A stretch of DNA of 64,000 bases from Marchantia polymorpha subsp. ruderalis (Eukaryota; Streptophyta; Marchantiopsida; Marchantiales; Marchantiaceae): positions 20,006,501-20,070,500 of the forward strand of contig AP031352.1 of the NCBI GenBank assembly GCA_037833965.1, written 5' to 3'. The translations under genes were made by a program, and so were the position numbers. This document shows, one piece after another, positions 1-8,824 of the stretch. The notes beneath the pieces were generated by a model. It searched no databases, was not told the origin of the DNA, and was given only the letters and a program-made list of their open reading frames with translations. Each line of letters starts with the position of its first letter. The stretch's first letter is position 1.

Positions 1-2
1 TC

Positions 3-743
3 CTTCGATGTTTCCGTGAGCTCGGCTACGACAGTCGGGTGTTGACAAAGTTACGTAACCTGCAGCGGGAAAAGAAGGAGAGTCTGCGTGACTACACCAA
101 GAGATTTCTGGACCTCCTTGACAGAATACCGAAAACGGGACCAGGGTCCCCCTTCTCGGTGCAGCAAGCTGAGGATTGGTATGTGACTGGCTTAATCCGA
201 GAGATGGAGACTTTCTGCCGACGCAGTAAGTGCGATACTATCGAAGATGTGATTGCATCGGTGGAAGCCTTCGAGACTTCCACTCTCAACCGAAGAGGGA
301 GAGAGCAACGGGAGTCGAAGGAGCGAAAACCAAAAGGAGGGCGCAGAAGACGCAGAGGCGCGACACCGTCATCGGAAGAACAGTCCTCGGACGGGGACCG
401 TTCCTCATCCGAAGAAGAAGAAACCTCCTCGTCGGAGGAAGAGAAGAAGAGAAAGAAGCATGGGGCAGCAAAGAAGAAAGGCCCACGACGAGCAACTATG
501 GACAGAGCGCCGGGAGACATTGCATCGAAGGTGGAGACCCTTGTGAAGGACTTCGCCGACCTGAAAGTCCACGTGGTGGGCGGCGAGGATCGACGGAAGT
601 CTCCAGGGAGAGTGCGAGCAAACTTGTGGTGCACTACGTGCGGAGCGGTGGGACATGCGAACACTGAGTGTCTTACCACCCGTCCGTCATATCCAGTCAA
701 CGCAGTTGAGTGGGCACAACCGTATTATGGGGAAAACCTCTAG
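3..743 (+). CDS. gag: Ty3/gypsy Gag, N-terminal part (partial at left edge)
   Basis: Gag builds the virus-like particle of the retrotransposon. The frame is open from base 3, so the start lies left of the window. The first about 70 residues fit the retrotransposon gag (capsid) domain, with the run SLRDYTKRFLDLLDRIP. A highly charged segment rich in Arg/Lys and then Ser/Glu follows (about residues 95-150). A CX2CX4HX4C zinc knuckle (CTTCGAVGHANTEC) lies near the end. The frame stops at TAG 741-743 and then continues open in the same frame, so this stop divides one polyprotein and is either a point mutation or a recoding site. Confidence 0.85.
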   Translation, partial: LRCFRELGYDSRVLTKLRNLQREKKESLRDYTKRFLDLLDRIPKTGPGSPFSVQQAEDWYVTGLIREMETFCRRSKCDTIEDVIASVEAFETSTLNRRGREQRESKERKPKGGRRRRRGATPSSEEQSSDGDRSSSEEEETSSSEEEKKRKKHGAAKKKGPRRATMDRAPGDIASKVETLVKDFADLKVHVVGGEDRRKSPGRVRANLWCTTCGAVGHANTECLTTRPSYPVNAVEWAQPYYGENL

Positions 744-2285
744 TACTATGGAGAGGCGAGCGAAGAGGCAGCCTACGCCATCCAGTCGGTCCCCGCTCCT
801 ACTACAATTCCGCCAGTGCATATCCCCCGGTATCATCCGATAGACAGGGCCACTACGGTACCTTTGAGGCGCAGGGCACCTCCAAGGACGTTTGACCCAC
901 CGCCACCGCGAGCTTGTTTTAATTGTGGGGAAGTAGAACACTACTCACCTCAGTGCCCCCATCCCAAAAGGCAAACCGGGTATGTTCCGACCTGTAGTAA
1001 CTGCAAGAAGTCTGGACATACTGCACCAGAGTGTGATCAACCACCAGTTCACCGGCCCACGGTGCGATTTGTGACAACTCCTGCCAAGGAGGACGTCCAA
1101 GTTAACCAGGTCGAAGTGAGTTCTGACAGAAATGACGAAGAAGAAGAGTGGCCGGCGGAGGAAGTTATGTGCGGACGAGTGAAAACTTGCAGTTCAAAGA
1201 AATCAAAGGAAGAAGAGCGCGACACTCGCAAGCACGGTCGGAAGGCCGACGACCGCAAAGGAAAGGGAGAAGAGAAGGCAACCAGCAAGTCCGACTTGCG
1301 ACCTGCACGAAAGCCTTCGGCTGTGCGAGAAGCACCAACAGTGCGGACCGATACATCGGTCGAGGATGAGCCAGTACGCGTCCTGAAGCGGGACTATGCC
1401 CCGGATATCAGAGAGGAGGTAGCGAACTTGTTGAAAGAAGCGACCCGCAACCAAAAGGGAACAGAGCGGGAAGACTTGTCAACACCCTTTGGTGCGCGGA
1501 TGGTAGCAACTTTGGAACCACGCAGGACGTCGACTCCAAACCGACGCGTCCACTATGACTTAGTAGAGGATATCGGGAACCGGCAAGTGAACATCACGTT
1601 CAACCAGCTCCTGGAGGACAACAAGACGTATCGGAAGATGTTGATGCTTTCGCTACGCCGCCCTCGGAAGCCGCGCGCAGCCAAAACCCCCCAGGTGTAC
1701 CAAGTGGCCAGCGAAGACAAAGGACCTCCAGAGATCGATGTGGAAATAGAAGGGTGTTGTGTACGCAAGGTACCAGTAGACTCTGGATCAGGAGTCAACA
1801 TAATGACGGAGGACACTGCGCGAGCTTTGGGGTTCAGTGCCTTCGAACCTTCGAGGCGTGTGTTGAGGTTAGCGGATCAGACGCGGAGGATGCCTGTAGG
1901 TATGCTGCGCAATATCCGAACAACCATCGGTGGTGCGGAGTTTCGGTTGAACTATATCATCCTGCAGCCCATGCTGAAGCAAGGCTATGACATCCTGCTC
2001 GGGCGTCCGTGGCTGTATGGCGCACAAGTACGATGTGACTGGCGTAGGCATCGCCTTAAGTTCCCCCATCCTAAGGAACCGACCAAGACTATCACTGTGC
2101 CCTGGACCAAGGTCCGACATGAAGGGGAGACACCGTCGACTAGTGCGGGTTACACATCGGGGGTGGACAGTGATTCGGCCGCCCGATCAGACTCCAGTGC
2201 CACTGAATCCGATTATTTTGTGGGATTTGTTGCCTGCTGTTCTGTAGAAGAGGAACCAGACGCTATTCAGCCGGAGGACGAATAG
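744..2285 (+). CDS. Ty3/gypsy Gag C-terminal zinc knuckles and aspartic protease
   Basis: This continues the gag frame without a shift after TAG 741-743. Two more CX2CX4HX4C knuckles (CFNCGEVEHYSPQC, CSNCKKSGHTAPEC) lie near the N-terminus and would bind RNA. A long charged linker leads to the pepsin-like retroviral protease, whose active site reads VDSGSGVNIM (near 1776-1806), with DSG in place of the more usual DTG. A later segment, YDILLGRPWL, fits the conserved C-terminal protease strand. The product would process the polyprotein. No ATG stands at a sensible position near the start, so expression probably needs readthrough or a larger transcript frame. It ends at TAG 2283-2285, again followed by open frame. 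Confidence 0.85.
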   Translation, partial: YYGEASEEAAYAIQSVPAPTTIPPVHIPRYHPIDRATTVPLRRRAPPRTFDPPPPRACFNCGEVEHYSPQCPHPKRQTGYVPTCSNCKKSGHTAPECDQPPVHRPTVRFVTTPAKEDVQVNQVEVSSDRNDEEEEWPAEEVMCGRVKTCSSKKSKEEERDTRKHGRKADDRKGKGEEKATSKSDLRPARKPSAVREAPTVRTDTSVEDEPVRVLKRDYAPDIREEVANLLKEATRNQKGTEREDLSTPFGARMVATLEPRRTSTPNRRVHYDLVEDIGNRQVNITFNQLLEDNKTYRKMLMLSLRRPRKPRAAKTPQVYQVASEDKGPPEIDVEIEGCCVRKVPVDSGSGVNIMTEDTARALGFSAFEPSRRVLRLADQTRRMPVGMLRNIRTTIGGAEFRLNYIILQPMLKQGYDILLGRPWLYGAQVRCDWRRHRLKFPHPKEPTKTITVPWTKVRHEGETPSTSAGYTSGVDSDSAARSDSSATESDYFVGFVACCSVEEEPDAIQPEDE

Positions 2286-2291
2286 CAATTA
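2283..2291 (+). promoter_or_regulatory. Putative leaky stop: TAG followed by CAATTA
   Basis: The amber codon between the protease and RT frames is followed directly by CAATTA. This is the CARYYA context known from the tobamovirus replicase readthrough stop. The frame before and after is the same (phase 0), and the downstream frame encodes RT. Readthrough here would join PR to RT. The alternative is a CAG-to-TAG transition, which is favoured at methylated CHG sites in plant transposons. Confidence 0.45.
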
Positions 2292-3427
2292 ACGGTAGGA
2301 TTGGGAAGGAGTGAGATGAGTCACACAGAGGGCATTGTTGACCCTAGTGACTGTCACGAAGTACAACTCAGTCCTGACAAGTGCTTGAAGGTATCAAGCA
2401 CGGTGAAAGGAGACGAGCTAAGGGAGGTACATGCCTTTCTTCGCCACTACGTTGATGTCTTCGCCTGGAAGATAGAAGACATGAAGGGGATACCTGCACG
2501 GTATGGAGAACACCGCATTGATTTACTGGAGGAAGCAGTGCCCATACGTCAACGCCAGTATCGCCTCAACCCAAAATACTCCTTGCTAGTTAAGGAGGAG
2601 ATAGATAAGTACCTGAGCGCCGGTATTATTTACCCAGTGCTCAGCAGTGAATGGGTATCGCCGATTGTTATCGTACCGAAGAAGTTGACGGGTAAGATAC
2701 GGGTGTGTCAGGATTTCCGGAAGTTGAATGCAGCAACACGTAAGGATCACCACCCTCTACCGTTCACGGATGCCATTTTAGACCATGTCGCGGGACATGA
2801 GTGCTATAGCTTCCTAGACGGGTTCTCAGGCTACAATCAGGTGTCTATCCGGGAGCAGGACAAGGATAAGACGACTTTCACAACCGATTGGGGAACTTAT
2901 GCGTATCACAAGATGCCCTTCGGTCTGTGCAATGCACCTGCCATCTTTCAGCGGATGATGACCAATATTTTTCAGGAGCAGCTGAGGAAGTTCCTAGAAA
3001 TATTCATAGACGACTTCTGTGTCTTTGGAAAGCGGTCAGAACACCTAAGTCACCTAAAGCAGACTTTCGATAAATGTAGGGAGAGCAGTTTATCGCTGCA
3101 CCCCGAGAAGTGTTTTTTCTTTATGACTAGTGGAATCTTGCTGGGCCATCGTGTTTCGTCAGATGGCATTGCAGTGGACATCGAAAAAGTCAAGGTTATA
3201 CTCGAGCTCGAGCCACCAACGAATCTGAGGGAGCTTCGAGCATTCCTGGGTCATGTGGGCTACTACCGAAGATTCATACACATGTATGCGATCTTGGCGG
3301 CCGACCTGACCAAGTTGTTAAAGAAGGACGAGCCTTATGCCTTGGGTGCAAAGCAGCAGTCAGCATTCGAGGCTCTTAAAGCGAAACTCACGACTGCTCC
3401 AGTACTAAGGAGCCCAGACTGGGATCG
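2286..3427 (+). CDS. Ty3/gypsy reverse transcriptase (interrupted at its 3' end)
   Basis: This RT domain copies the element RNA into DNA. After a linker, the frame shows WVSPIVIVPKK, RVCQDFRKLN, FLDGFSGYNQV, KMPFGLCNAPAIFQRMM and the catalytic box FIDDF, then LGHRVSSDGI and FLGHVGYYRRFI, all in family order. FIDD instead of YVDD is seen in some Ty3 lineages. The reading frame is intact up to the M element boundary at 3427, in the linker before RNase H (SPDWDR). The RNase H continuation begins near 8825. Together with the downstream piece, all pol domains except the integrase core are present. Confidence 0.92.
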
Positions 3428-4673
3428 TGTGGTACCCCACTTTTGGCAATTTTGAGGAAATTAAAACATTTTTGGAAAACTGTACCCTGGCAGCATTGTA
3501 AATATCCTTCGGTACATCAAAACAGAGTGAATCCGGAAGATCGCGGGGATTCTCGAGGGATCTTGTAGAATCTGGGATTTGGGGTGCCGCAGTAAGGACA
3601 GGCACCACCCTCCCTGCGAGCTCCGCAGTTAGGATCTCTACGGCGCAAGGCGCAAAACCCGCCTTCGGAGGTTGCGTCCGCGGCTGTAGGGAAACCCCCG
3701 TAATTAGGTAAACCCTCGGGCGCCTTGACCAAGTTAGGGTCCGGTTGGAAAGAGCTCGACGCGCTGATTCTAACGAGCCCAAGAGCGCTTGGAACGGACG
3801 AGGACTTAGGGAGTTATCGCTACTGGAAAAAACGGAGGCGGTCGCCTACGGCGGAAGGAGTTCGCCACCGGCGCGAATTCCGCCTACGTGGAAGGGGGAT
3901 TCAAGTTTTGTCCTATGCGCGGACGAAGGCGTTCGCCTGTGCACAGGCGAAGTAGGGTTAGGGAAGACGCGAAGTCCGCCTACGCACAGGCGTTTGCCTG
4001 TGCACAGGCACTTCGGCGTCGGCGGGAAATCCGCCTTGGGCCCTAGAAATGCGCCTTGTGAGGTAGAAAGTGTACGGCGCCTTCCGCGCCAGCGCAGCGC
4101 AGCGTACGTCGGAAGAGCCGCCAGAGTAATCCAATAGGTACGGACCGTGCGGACGGCACGGGTGGATGCGCTCTTGGACGGACGGAGTTGCGGCGGCGGA
4201 AGCGCCGACGGAGAGACAAGGAACGGACAGACTGGACGGAGACGGCTGACCACGGTCAACGCCTTCCGCGCCAGCGCAGCGCCGCGGACGGAGTTCGCCT
4301 GCGCACAGGCGAACGCCTGTGCACAGGAGGATGTTCAAGTTCCGCGCCGGCGGAGAATCCGCCGAGGCCCCTGCCTGCGCACAGGCAGGAGTTGAATTTT
4401 TGTCCGACATGCGGACGCACGCGTCAAGGCAGAAGGAGATTGGCCGAAGGGCAGTACGAACAAGTGTACCGCGCAAGGCGGAAAACTCGCCTTCGGCGCT
4501 ACGCCCCCATGTCCGCAGGGTGACACGCTCGCGGAGTTCAAATCCGCCAATTCGAGCGTGAGAGTTTAATCGACGACGGCGGAGCGTGAAGCCGCGCGTG
4601 AGAGCGAAGACCGTTCCAGCGTACAGCCGGCGCGGCCATCAAGTGAGACGTTCTTCACGACCAAGAGACGACC
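3428..4673 (+). other. M element leader with arrays of short GC palindromes
   Basis: The first about 350 bp are unremarkable. From about 3640 the leader is filled with short dyad motifs of two kinds: CGCCTGTGCACAGGCG-type 16-bp palindromes (for example 3934-3949) and GCCGAAGGC/GCCTTCGGC hairpins. Small ORFs here are by-products of these repeats. I see no protein gene. Confidence 0.6.
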
Positions 4674-7622
4674 ATGACCTTCGACCGGGCGGCGGAGAGC
4701 GTCCCATTCTTGAATTCGCGATTCCAATCTCTTGTGCGCGCTGCGCGCATCCATCTGCTGGCTGCGGACCATTCTCGTCGTCGCACAGGAGATTTCTTCT
4801 TGATTGAGGGAGAAGTGAGTGCGCGTGATTTGGAATTGAGAGCGATTAGAGTTTGCCGAGAGAGAAAGAAACGCGGACAGTGCGGAAGTAGAATGAGCGG
4901 GCGAGCGAACCCCAGGAACGCAATGACGAGACCGAGCAGATTGCGGATGGTGCCACTTCGCCTGCCGCAGAACGGGCTGCGCGCTTTCGAGGAGCGCTTA
5001 ATAGCAAGAAAGCTCGATTTCTTGCTATGGGGATGGAATTACATCTGCGCGAATATGGTGCGCGAGTGGCTAGAGCCACAGGGACCACCCTCGCGCGGAT
5101 TGCGTCCGCATGTCGACCGGTGGACAGTCCAAGATTGGGCGCAGGCGTTGGGAAGATGTGCTGGCATGCCAGGGCATCTCCTTTTCGACAGCGAGAGCAT
5201 CAAGGTGACCAAGCAAGAAGAGGCGCAATTTGTGGAGCTGTTCAAGACCGGGAGGTCAACCAAGAATGGGTACAGGACCCGTGATTACAAGGATCGATTT
5301 CGCCGGACTTTGTCCGCGGCGCTGATGCAATTACTGCAGCCGCACCGCGCCTGCTACATCACATTGTGGCAGGTCTCTTTTGTGGAGTGCGTCATCGAGG
5401 GAACTCCCATTCACTGGGCGAGCATCCTGCACAGGGTGATGCGACAGCACGCGTTTGAGGAGAAGGGGGGAACTCTAAACCATCTTTCTCCTTTCCTCAT
5501 CAATTTTTATCGACAGCGGAATTGTTTGACAGCGGCAGAGCTTGAACATTTTCCGCCATTGTCCATCGACCATCCCGGGAAGTATGTGCGGGAGAACGAG
5601 GTCGATACTGACGCAGAGGAGTCACCGACTTCTACCCCATCAAGACGGAGGGACGAAGGACGACACACTCCTGCAGCGCGAGTGCCGCGGAAGCGGCGAT
5701 GGAGGGAAGAGTCCGAAGAGGAGCAGCATCAAGAACTCTCTGCTCCCATTCGACCGCGGCCGCTGTGCGAGCCATACAGCCGGCCGAAGCAGAAGGCACG
5801 GAGACTGGTGTTGCCAGCTGACAGTGCAGACACGGCGACGATTGCGACGGAGATAGGAAGTGCGTCGCCAGAGAGGCGAGAGGAAGCGCGGACGACCGCA
5901 GGAGCGACGGGCCACGCTGCAACCTCGTCGGGAGAGAGGCCGCCTACGGGCCAAGGGCCTCCGGAGTTACCACGTGCGATGCGGACAGAGGTTCCGTTTG
6001 CGCGCAGGCGAACCTCCGCGGACGGACGAGCCTCCGCGGACCGGCGAACACAAGTGGACGTGGATCTACGCTTACGCGTGGGAAGGAGCAGTCCGCCTGT
6101 GCACAGGCGCTCGCCTGTGCACAGGTCGCCTGTGAACAGAACACCTCCACACGTGCCGCCTGTGCACAGGCAAGAATCACCCCCGTTCCAACGTAGGAAG
6201 GGGAAGGAGCCGGCGGGAGAACCGCCTACGAGACACCGGCCCTCGGGGCCAGACCCTCCGGCGCACCACGCGCCGCAATTTGCGCCTTCGGCGCCAGGGC
6301 CTTCGAGCCGAGGAGATACGAGCAGAGAGCGTGCGGAGGCCGCACCGTCGGCGGAAAGTCCGCCGATAGATGCGCCTTCGGCGGTAGGGCCTATAGGCCA
6401 AGGAACATCGGGCGTGCGGCCCCCGGCCATGTCGCCTTCGGCGATAGATGTCCGCGGCGCTACGCCTGCGGCGGACAAGGCGCCGGCACATGCGCCTGCG
6501 CACGGGCCGGGCACAGCCCCCACGGACCGATCAAGGGAGCAGCAGACGGAGGAGCGGAGTGACTGTCAGCGGGATGAAATCTCGATGCGCGATGCGCAAT
6601 CCAACCCCGCGCAGCCACCCTCCGCTCAATCACCTCCGGCGACGGACGACAGAGGCAAAGAGGATGCGGTAGACCATCAACAAGCGAGAGACGGGGATGC
6701 CGCACGGATACATTCGCCTTCCGCCTTAGACATTTTGGCGACGAGCAGCGAGGCTGCAGCCGTGCCTTCGCAGGCAGCACACGTCGAGGACGTGCAGCCC
6801 CACTCGGGGCAGTCGCCGACGCAATCAATGGCGACTGAAATTCTCCACTCGGATGATGACGACGGAGGCTCCACGGAAGAAATGTCAGGAGCAGAAGACA
6901 CCGAGGAGGAGGAGGAGGAAATTGTTGGAGCACCGGCGGCGGCGCTCTCTGAGCAGGTGATTCCGTTGCTGCGGTACTTGGATCGCAAGGTCGATAAATA
7001 CGCCGACCCACTCCAGCCGGGATCTTACATCGAGTTAGTGCGCAGGAGGACTCGCACTAAAGTCCACACCAGCAAGCTATTAGCTAGAGTGGACCAGGAG
7101 TTGAGGGACTTGAAGGAGAAGCATGAGTGCTTGTGGGGACAGTACAAGCTTAATCAGAAATTCTACAAGCACTCCGAGAAGATGAAGGATGAGAAACTGG
7201 GCGAGCTCACCAAGGAGCAGGTGAAGGTCAAGGAGGCACTCAACTCTGAGCAGGCCCAGAATCGGATTTTGTCAGAGGAGCTCGTGCGACAGACGCGGTT
7301 GTTGGAACAATGTCAGCTCGCACGGCAGGCGGATGAAGAATTAATCCGCAGGTTACAGTCAGAGTGTGGCGAATTGAGGGCGCAACGTGCTGAAGCCGAA
7401 TCGCAATTAGTGACCATTGAAGAGGATCGCAGGAAGGAGGCGGATCGCACGAAGGTGGAGACGGCGAGGCGAGTCGCCCACTGTCTCAAGGGCTACGCCC
7501 ACTGGGAAGTGAAGGCGCAGGAGAAACTCACACTGCGTGAGTTTGAATTGCGCGCAGCCGGGTTGTTGTCAGGCGACAGTAGGAGTCGGCAGAGGGTAGC
7601 GAAGAAGCTCGAGGCCTTTTAG
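4674..7622 (+). CDS. M element long ORF, 982 aa, unknown function
   Basis: I do not recognise this protein. The ATG at 4674 is preserved in other copies. Residues about 60-330 look globular and are the best conserved part across copies (LDFLLWGWNYICANMVREW, TVQDWAQALGRC, TRDYKDRFRRTL, HWASILHRVMRQHAFEEKGG). Residues about 330-720 are low-complexity, Pro/Ala/Arg-rich and partly encoded by GC palindromes. An acidic stretch (DTEEEEEEIVGAP) precedes a helical, probably coiled-coil region (about 760-980) rich in Leu, Glu and Gln. No RT, integrase, DDE or helicase motif is seen. A Gag-like or structural role is possible but unproven. The TAG at 7620-7622 is specific to this copy: the frame stays open to 7808 and matches the C-terminus of the other copies, so the ancestral product was about 1045 aa. 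Confidence 0.7.
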   Translation: MTFDRAAESVPFLNSRFQSLVRAARIHLLAADHSRRRTGDFFLIEGEVSARDLELRAIRVCRERKKRGQCGSRMSGRANPRNAMTRPSRLRMVPLRLPQNGLRAFEERLIARKLDFLLWGWNYICANMVREWLEPQGPPSRGLRPHVDRWTVQDWAQALGRCAGMPGHLLFDSESIKVTKQEEAQFVELFKTGRSTKNGYRTRDYKDRFRRTLSAALMQLLQPHRACYITLWQVSFVECVIEGTPIHWASILHRVMRQHAFEEKGGTLNHLSPFLINFYRQRNCLTAAELEHFPPLSIDHPGKYVRENEVDTDAEESPTSTPSRRRDEGRHTPAARVPRKRRWREESEEEQHQELSAPIRPRPLCEPYSRPKQKARRLVLPADSADTATIATEIGSASPERREEARTTAGATGHAATSSGERPPTGQGPPELPRAMRTEVPFARRRTSADGRASADRRTQVDVDLRLRVGRSSPPVHRRSPVHRSPVNRTPPHVPPVHRQESPPFQRRKGKEPAGEPPTRHRPSGPDPPAHHAPQFAPSAPGPSSRGDTSRERAEAAPSAESPPIDAPSAVGPIGQGTSGVRPPAMSPSAIDVRGATPAADKAPAHAPAHGPGTAPTDRSREQQTEERSDCQRDEISMRDAQSNPAQPPSAQSPPATDDRGKEDAVDHQQARDGDAARIHSPSALDILATSSEAAAVPSQAAHVEDVQPHSGQSPTQSMATEILHSDDDDGGSTEEMSGAEDTEEEEEEIVGAPAAALSEQVIPLLRYLDRKVDKYADPLQPGSYIELVRRRTRTKVHTSKLLARVDQELRDLKEKHECLWGQYKLNQKFYKHSEKMKDEKLGELTKEQVKVKEALNSEQAQNRILSEELVRQTRLLEQCQLARQADEELIRRLQSECGELRAQRAEAESQLVTIEEDRRKEADRTKVETARRVAHCLKGYAHWEVKAQEKLTLREFELRAAGLLSGDSRSRQRVAKKLEAF

Positions 7623-7844
7623 TCGAAGGCACAGGATACCATGTCCGCCCTCGAGGGGGAGGTGTCCGCGGCGTTGCAGCGGTTGGGACTGCGTAGTCGA
7701 GCGGAAGACTGGCAGGGTAGGGAGTTAGTGCGCGGCAGTCGGCCGCGCAGGAGACGTAGTACAGGTTCCGCGGAGTGTAGTGTAGCGTGGTTCCGTGCAG
7801 GCGAGTAGCGTAGTGCAGTGTAGTGTTAGGTAGGACTTAGAAGG

Positions 7845-7852
7845 TATAAAAT
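7845..7852 (+). promoter_or_regulatory. TATA box in M copy 1, 0.97 kb before its 3' end
   Basis: TATAAAAT lies downstream of the ORF and is followed by the conserved tail. The same box stands at 12,777-12,784 in copy 2 (TATAAAGT) and at 22,555-22,562 on the minus strand in copy 6. A promoter that far 3' in a TG...CA unit is the layout of U3-R-U5 in an LTR. Confidence 0.5.
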
Positions 7853-8255
7853 AGTTCCAGGCGTTTTGCCTGGGGTTCTTTCCCATCAGAAGTGCAGATC
7901 AGGAACCCATTTCCTTTGCGTGTTTGTGTCCTTGAGTTCTGTCACCACGCACGAGGAGTTACAACTTAGCGTTCCGCATTTTGTAGCTGAAGGCCTTCGG
8001 CCGAATGTTCAGAGCTAGTACATTGGTTAGAGACTTGAGTAGTTCGGAACTGCACCGACGGGTGACTGCCGATGCTCAGAGCCAGTGACTAGTTAGATAC
8101 TTGAACAGTTTCGCCCCTACACCTTCGAGTGTTTCTTTCTGATTGTACTCCTTGGGATTTTTCCCCTGAATGCCAAAGTGAAGTTTTGCTACTTCGTGTA
8201 AGCCTTGGTTGTAAATTCAGGTTACGCTGCAGCAGGTGCCCTGAGGGTAACCCCT

Positions 8256-8722
8256 GTAGTATTTCTGGGAATGACAAGTGCCTGAGAATTCAAACTCTTC
8301 AATAGACTGTTGTTGTGTTACTGGAATGTTTCACAGTGAGTCCTTCAGTGTGGACCTGTGTTCTCTGCGCGTTTTGTGAGTTGAGAGTGTTGTTCACCGC
8401 GTCTGAGTGACTTCGATCCGAAGTAGGTAGTCCAAACCGGGTTTCCTACACTAGCAGCAAGCTAGTGGAAGTGTTGTAAAAGCCGGAGTTGGAAGTCACT
8501 GCCCGCAGCTTTGCCGAGTGTACTCTTGAGAGACTTTCCCCCTGAAATCTTGAAGTAGAGGTCCTAACGGATCTCTGGGTTGTGTTTCTGTAGTTTCAGG
8601 TGTGTGTGTGTGTGTGTGTGTTACGCTGCACTGTGCGACCTCCGAGTGCGCTCCGAGTGGACACTTGCAGTATTTCTGGGAGTGACAGTTGCCTGAGAAT
8701 TCAAACTCCTCAATAGTCTGTT
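8256..8722 (+). repeat. Duplicated 56-bp module in the M tail
   Basis: Positions 8256-8311 and 8667-8722 are near copies of a motif containing AGTATTTCTGGGA and CCTGAGAATTCAAACTC, spaced 411 bp apart. The surrounding sequence is also loosely duplicated (TACTC...CCCCTGAA..., TTACGCTGCA). A single copy of the same module is kept in the diverged M pieces at about 17,400 and 31,800, whose coding parts have drifted far more. A (GT)n run at about 8599-8620 separates the two modules. Confidence 0.7.
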
Positions 8723-8824
8723 AAAACGTGACACTTTATACCCTGTGTGTTCCTCTGTCCCTGTGGGTTCGACCTTTCTACCACTATATTGCAGTTTTAG
8801 CCTTTAGTGGGTTATTACATAAGA

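Larger units (their letters stand above)
1..3427 (+). mobile_element. Ty3/gypsy retrotransposon, 5' part (gag, PR, RT), left end outside window
   Basis: A single reading frame runs from the window edge to 3427 in the order gag, zinc knuckles, aspartic protease and reverse transcriptase, interrupted only by two in-frame TAG codons (741-743 and 2283-2285). Frame and order are those of a Ty3/gypsy element; the RT motifs look closest to the Athila/Tat side of the family (inference). The element is cut at 3427 by a nested M element and resumes near 8825 with RNase H and integrase. No LTR of this element is seen: the 5' end lies left of the window and the 3' end is lost at 9652, where another M copy abuts. 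Confidence 0.9.
3428..8819 (+). mobile_element. M element copy 1, complete end to end (5392 bp)
   Basis: The unit begins TGTGGTACCCCAC and ends GTGGGTTATTACA, so its termini form an imperfect 13-bp inverted repeat with TG...CA ends. It interrupts the Ty3 pol between RT and RNase H. Other ends of the family are flanked by 5-bp duplications (AGTAT, TCCTC), but here the flanks differ (GATCG left, TAAGA right), so this copy may have lost bases at a junction or recombined. Layout: GC-rich leader with palindromes (3428-4673), long ORF (4674-7622, extending to 7808 past one stop), TATA box (7845) and a 1-kb non-coding tail. No direct LTRs are visible. It could be a solo LTR of a giant-LTR element with an ORF in U3, or a non-autonomous element of another kind. 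I do not recognise the family. Confidence 0.8.

Noticed and set aside
3860..4400. CRISPR-like array of short palindromic repeats
   Set aside because: Spacing is irregular, repeats vary, spacers are absent and the setting is a plant transposon.
5729..6523. Minus-strand ORF of 264 codons inside the M ORF
   Set aside because: It is the antisense frame of the palindrome-rich coding middle; palindromes keep several frames open at once. Its sequence merely mirrors the repeats.
8599..8620. (GT)n run in the M tail as a functional signal
   Set aside because: A simple microsatellite. It is missing or shortened in other copies (for example 27,360-27,375), so no role is inferred.
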